DNA from: Halorubellus sp. JP-L1
GTDB lineage: Archaea; Halobacteriota; Halobacteria; Halobacteriales; Natrialbaceae
Length of the DNA stretch: 64,000 nt
NCBI RefSeq assembly: GCF_011440375.1
Contig: NZ_JAAOIR010000004.1
Span: 248,001-312,000 of the forward strand
Direction: 5' to 3'
A program made the translations under genes and the position numbers. The notes under the pieces were generated by a model that saw only the letters and a program-made list of their open reading frames with translations, searched no databases and was not told the origin of the DNA. Shown here piece by piece: positions 61,064 through 64,000 of the stretch; position 1 is the stretch's first letter, and each line of letters starts with the position of its first letter.

Positions 61064-61345
61064 TCACTCAGTGTACAGCGAGTACGTGATGATGGCGAAC
61101 CCGACCGCCGTCAGTCCCGACTCGATGACGAGCGCCGTGCCGCGACCGACGTTCGTCAGGAACTGATCGAACACGCCCGCGACGAGCGAGCCGAGCGTGA
61201 TCACCCCGAACCCGACCGCGAGATACCAGAGCGGGCCCGCGCCGGTCCGCCGGTACGCGCGATACGAGAGATACGAGATGAGGCCGCCGAGCGCCAGCGT
61301 GATTGCTTTCAATGCCACGACGAGTGCCGGTGTGTGACTGCTCAT
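61064..61345 (-). CDS. Small membrane protein, second paralogous regulator/membrane pair
   Basis: The 93-residue protein has three membrane segments (about 8-27, 37-60, 70-90): LVVALKAITLALGGLISYLS, LWYLAVGFGVITLGSLVAGV. The AYRRTGAG loop corresponds to GYRRNESR in the paralogue at 54085-54489. Its ATG overlaps the stop of the winged-helix gene by 4 nt (ATGA), so the proteins are coupled in translation. It presumably serves as the membrane partner in the same type of module. Confidence 0.8.
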   Translation of the reverse strand: MSSHTPALVVALKAITLALGGLISYLSYRAYRRTGAGPLWYLAVGFGVITLGSLVAGVFDQFLTNVGRGTALVIESGLTAVGFAIITYSLYTE

Positions 61346-61719
61346 GTTTCCTTGCGAACCTCGTTCCAGAGTCGTGCGAGTTGTTCGTCCGCCGACCCCG
61401 CGGGCCTCGAGATGGAGACCTCGAAGTCGCGGTCCTCGTTCAGCCCGATCTCGACGGCGTCGAACGCGAGCACGTACTTCGTGGTGTGATGGCCGTCGGA
61501 CCTGATCTCGGTGCGTTCGTTCAGGATCGACGCCTCCGTCAGCAGGTCGAGCTTCCGGTACGTCGTCGAGAGCGGGATGTCGGTCGCGTCCGAGACCTCG
61601 TTCGCCGTCATCGCACCCTCCATCTCCTGGACGATCGTCCGACAGCTCGGATCGTCGAGTGCGTCCAGGACGGACTGGAGGTCCGGCTCTCCCTCGTCCG
61701 CGAACGGGTCCCGCACCAT
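61342..61719 (-). CDS. Small winged-helix regulator, second paralogous pair
   Basis: The 125-residue protein has an ArsR-like winged helix (about residues 15-75; LDDPSCRTIVQEMEGAMTAN, then STTYRKLDLLTEASILNERT) and the motif DGHHTTKYVLA (about 80), the same as in the 53715-54083 protein, then strands and a short C-terminal helix. Its divergent neighbour encodes the multicopper oxidase (ATG 61924, 204 nt away), so it may control the copper locus. The stop overlaps the membrane-protein start by 4 nt. Confidence 0.84.
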   Translation of the reverse strand: MVRDPFADEGEPDLQSVLDALDDPSCRTIVQEMEGAMTANEVSDATDIPLSTTYRKLDLLTEASILNERTEIRSDGHHTTKYVLAFDAVEIGLNEDRDFEVSISRPAGSADEQLARLWNEVRKET

Positions 61720-61923
61720 CTACGCGTGACTCCACGGCGACCCATCAAAAACCTGCCGGCACCGACGTAGCGGCCCCGTCTGCCGGTTTCGAGCGGCGAA
61801 CCACTCCCGATAAGGACGGGGTCGAACATCTCCGGGTGCGTTCCAGAACTCTGAGAACGGTTATTCGCCGCCGAGAATCACCGACGCCCCGTTCAACTAC
61901 CCCCCACTACGTGGAGGTGTACG

Positions 61924-63069
61924 ATGACCGACCGCATCGGCGCTCCCGGAACTGGCGTATCGCGACGCGAATTCGTTGCAGCAACCGGCGGCATGGGGGC
62001 CGCCGCACTCGCGGGCTGTACGGCCGCGTTCGAGGCCGAAGACCCGACGACGACCACGGAGAACACCGGATCCCGGACTCCCGACCTCCCCGAGACCAGT
62101 CCGCCCCAGGTCGTCAACGTCGACGAACAGGGCGGCCAGGTGACGATGAAGACCCAGCCCGCGCGACACAGGCCGCACCCGCTCGAAACGATGGGTGGGC
62201 CCGTGGAACTCCCGCAGGTGTGGGCGTTCCAGGCCGACGACCGCGACCCCTCCGTCCCCGGTCCGATCCTGCGGACGACCGAGGGCGAGGACATGGAGGT
62301 GACGCTCGACAACACTGACGGCGGCCGCCCGCACACCATCCACTTCCACGGCGTCTCGAAGAAGTGGGAGGACGACGGCGTCCCGACGACCACGGGCATC
62401 CGCGTCGATCCCGGCGAGAAGCACACGTACCAGATCCCCGCGAACACGCCCGGCACGCACCTCTATCACTGCCACTACCAGACCCAGCGTCACATCGAGA
62501 TGGGGATGTACGGAATCTTCCGCGTCGACCCGAAGGGCTACGAGCCCGCTGACACGGAAGCGTTCCTGACGTTCAAGGAGACCGACTCGCGGCTCTCACG
62601 GCAGATGGCCGGCGAGGACGTCCAGTACGACCCGCGGAACCGCCGCCCGGACGTCTTCACGGTCAACGGGAAGAGCGCGCCGCGGTCGTTCCACCCCGAG
62701 GACGGCAGCCCCGTGATCGTCGACCAGGGCGACACCGTCCGCCTCCACCTCGCCAACAACGGCTACATGAGTCACCCGATGCACGTCCACAACCACCGCT
62801 TCCGGCGCGTGGAGAAGGACGGCGGCGCGATCCCCGAGGCCGCCCAGCACGAGATGGACGTCGTGAACCTCGCACCCGCCGAACGGCACACGATCGAGTT
62901 CGAGGCCGACGCCGACCCCGGCATCTACCTCATGCACTGTCACAAGGTCAACCACGTGATGAACGGGAACTTCTACCCCGGCGGCATGCTCGCACCCATC
63001 GTCTACAAGGACGCGATGGACTCGGACATCTTCAGCCAGCTCATGGAGTACGCGGGCTACGAGGGCTGA
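61924..63069 (+). CDS. Two-domain multicopper oxidase, Tat-exported lipoprotein
   Basis: The 381-residue protein begins with a Tat signal (SRREFVAATGGMGAAALAGC) with lipobox. It contains two cupredoxin domains with copper-binding motifs: HTIHFHG and THLYHCHYQTQRHIEMGM in the first, HPMHVHNHRF and YLMHCHKVNHVMNGNF in the second. Both domains contain an HCH...H...M-type T1 motif, suggesting the type with mononuclear copper in both domains. Such two-domain oxidases form trimers and oxidise phenols, metal ions, or act like nitrite reductase. A GGAGGTG Shine-Dalgarno-like sequence precedes the ATG. Confidence 0.9.
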   Translation: MTDRIGAPGTGVSRREFVAATGGMGAAALAGCTAAFEAEDPTTTTENTGSRTPDLPETSPPQVVNVDEQGGQVTMKTQPARHRPHPLETMGGPVELPQVWAFQADDRDPSVPGPILRTTEGEDMEVTLDNTDGGRPHTIHFHGVSKKWEDDGVPTTTGIRVDPGEKHTYQIPANTPGTHLYHCHYQTQRHIEMGMYGIFRVDPKGYEPADTEAFLTFKETDSRLSRQMAGEDVQYDPRNRRPDVFTVNGKSAPRSFHPEDGSPVIVDQGDTVRLHLANNGYMSHPMHVHNHRFRRVEKDGGAIPEAAQHEMDVVNLAPAERHTIEFEADADPGIYLMHCHKVNHVMNGNFYPGGMLAPIVYKDAMDSDIFSQLMEYAGYEG

Positions 63070-63162
63070 CCGCGACTACGGCCATACGATCAGGCACTAT
63101 CGGATCGAGCGAACTCCGACCCAGGACACCGAATCTGGCGAAACCTCCCAGCAGACACGACT

Positions 63163-63213
63163 CGAGACCAGACACGACCCGAGACCAGACACGACCCGAG
63201 ACCAGACACGATG
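63163..63213. repeat. Tandem 17-bp repeat ending at the halocyanin start codon
   Basis: CGAGACCAGACACGACC occurs at 63163-63179 and 63180-63196, and a third copy (63197-63213) ends in ATG, the start codon of the halocyanin gene; a partial copy precedes them at 63150-63162. The array fills the stretch where promoter and leader should lie. Confidence 0.85.
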
Positions 63214-64000
63214 ACCCCAGACACCACCAACGACGAAGCGAAGTACGACAGACGCACCGTCCTGAGAGCGAGCCTCGCAGCGGCCACGACCGCTGCCGTT
63301 GGCGCGAGTCCCGCCGTCGCGAGCCAGAGCGCTGACGCGTCGCTGGAGTCCTGGCTGGATAACGTCGGGAACTTCGACGGCATCGTCGACGCGACCGGCG
63401 AGAGCGAGGTCACCGTCGACGTCGGCGCACAGGGCAACGACGGCGCGTACGCGTTCGGGCCGGCCGTCGTCCGCGTCGACCCCGGAACGACCGTCACCTG
63501 GGAGTGGACCGGCAAGGGCGGGTCGCACAACGTCGTCGAGAAGGACGGCGCGTTCGAGTCCGAGATGCTCGGCAACGAAGGCGACACGTTCGATCACACG
63601 TTCGAGAGCGAGGGCGTGGCTCCCTACTACTGTGGTCCGCACAAGGCGATGGGCATGAAGGGCGCCGTCGTCGTCGGCGACCTCGAGGTCGCAGTCCCCG
63701 AGGCCGGTGCCGGCGGCGGCAGCGGCGGCAGTGATGGAGACGGCGAGAGCGGAGATGGCGGTGCTGGCGGCGACGTCGATTACGGTGGCTGGTTCGACGA
63801 CGTCGGGAACTTCGACGGCACCGTCGACGCGACCGGCGAGAGCGAGGTCACCGTCGAGGTCGGCTCGGAAGCCAACGGCGGCGCGTACGGCTTCGGGCCG
63901 GCCGCGATACGCGTCGACCCGGGGACGACCGTCGTCTTCGAGTGGACCGGGAAGGGCGGGTCGCACAACGTCGTCGCGGAGGACGGCTCCTACGAGTCCT
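63211..64000 (+). CDS. Halocyanin with tandem copper domains (3' end outside window)
   Basis: The frame is open from ATG 63211 to the window edge (263 complete codons). It starts with a Tat signal (YDRRTVLRASLAAATTAAVG). The first halocyanin domain (about residues 45-160) has the type-1 copper ligands: His in GKGGSHNVVEK, Cys in APYYCGPHKAMGMKG, then His and Met. A Gly/Ser/Asp-rich linker follows, and a second domain starts near residue 195 and stops at the edge after GKGGSHNVV. The second domain is nearly identical in its first part. Halocyanins are peripheral blue-copper electron carriers. No stop is seen, so the gene continues. Confidence 0.95.
   Translation, partial: MTPDTTNDEAKYDRRTVLRASLAAATTAAVGASPAVASQSADASLESWLDNVGNFDGIVDATGESEVTVDVGAQGNDGAYAFGPAVVRVDPGTTVTWEWTGKGGSHNVVEKDGAFESEMLGNEGDTFDHTFESEGVAPYYCGPHKAMGMKGAVVVGDLEVAVPEAGAGGGSGGSDGDGESGDGGAGGDVDYGGWFDDVGNFDGTVDATGESEVTVEVGSEANGGAYGFGPAAIRVDPGTTVVFEWTGKGGSHNVVAEDGSYES

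Overview
The window is chromosomal DNA of a halophilic archaeon (class Halobacteria). It is very GC-rich. The proteins are strongly acidic, with many Asp/Glu codons. Secreted proteins carry twin-arginine (Tat) signals with lipoboxes. Several families are typical of haloarchaea: Bat-type HTH_10 regulators, a HalOD1 domain, halocyanins and small winged-helix proteins. TATA-like boxes lie about 27-31 nt upstream of many start codons, as expected for leaderless archaeal mRNAs. I see no rRNA, tRNA, CRISPR array or intact insertion sequence. The species cannot be named from this sequence alone.

Layout. (1) 1-4685: tail of a HalOD1 protein, a Bat-type regulator, then molybdate/tungstate genes (permease and binding lipoprotein, divergent from a ModE/TOBE regulator with a clear inverted repeat between them) and moaA. 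(2) 4686-7391: an AT-richer stretch with three orphan membrane-protein genes, which looks acquired. (3) 7392-17462: arylamine N-acetyltransferase, a MobB-MoaE fusion, a CNNM/CBS membrane protein, an Lrp regulator, an amino-acid permease fused to stress domains, MoeA fused to a binding-protein-like domain, and HtpX. Molybdenum cofactor genes are therefore scattered through the first 16 kb. (4) 17656-31258: FilR1-like regulator, short-chain dehydrogenase, MFS carrier, an 800-residue coiled-coil membrane protein, HNH-like protein, Zn/Cd P-type ATPase, thiolase, sirtuin, Usp, and a small secreted-protein gene broken by an in-frame TAG.

(5) 31400-43169: cell-surface genes. Two paralogous lipoproteins lie about 8.5 kb apart. 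Between and beside them are a rhodanese lipoprotein, an alpha-hydroxy-acid oxidase, a BtrH-like protein, a transglutaminase-like lipoprotein, a HerA-like ATPase with coiled coil, an SMR exporter and a nuclease lipoprotein. (6) 43170-43884: a gene-free stretch full of degenerate repeats, followed by a 54-codon zinc-finger gene. (7) 44081-47797: winged-helix/GNAT fusion, phosphate transporter, Usp. (8) 47381-52571: an electron-transfer flavoprotein operon (etfB, etfA, fixC fused to a FixX-like ferredoxin, unknown small gene) and a separate ferredoxin. (9) 52784-64000: CPBP protease, methionine sulfoxide reductase, DoxX, a 1403-residue PAS/GAF sensor-regulator, and a copper-protein locus (two-domain multicopper oxidase and a tandem halocyanin that runs off the window).

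The best candidate for an undescribed system is a pair of paralogous two-gene modules at 53715-54489 and 61064-61719. Each has a small winged-helix protein followed, overlapping or 1 nt away, by a small multi-helix membrane protein. The second sits beside the multicopper oxidase/halocyanin locus.
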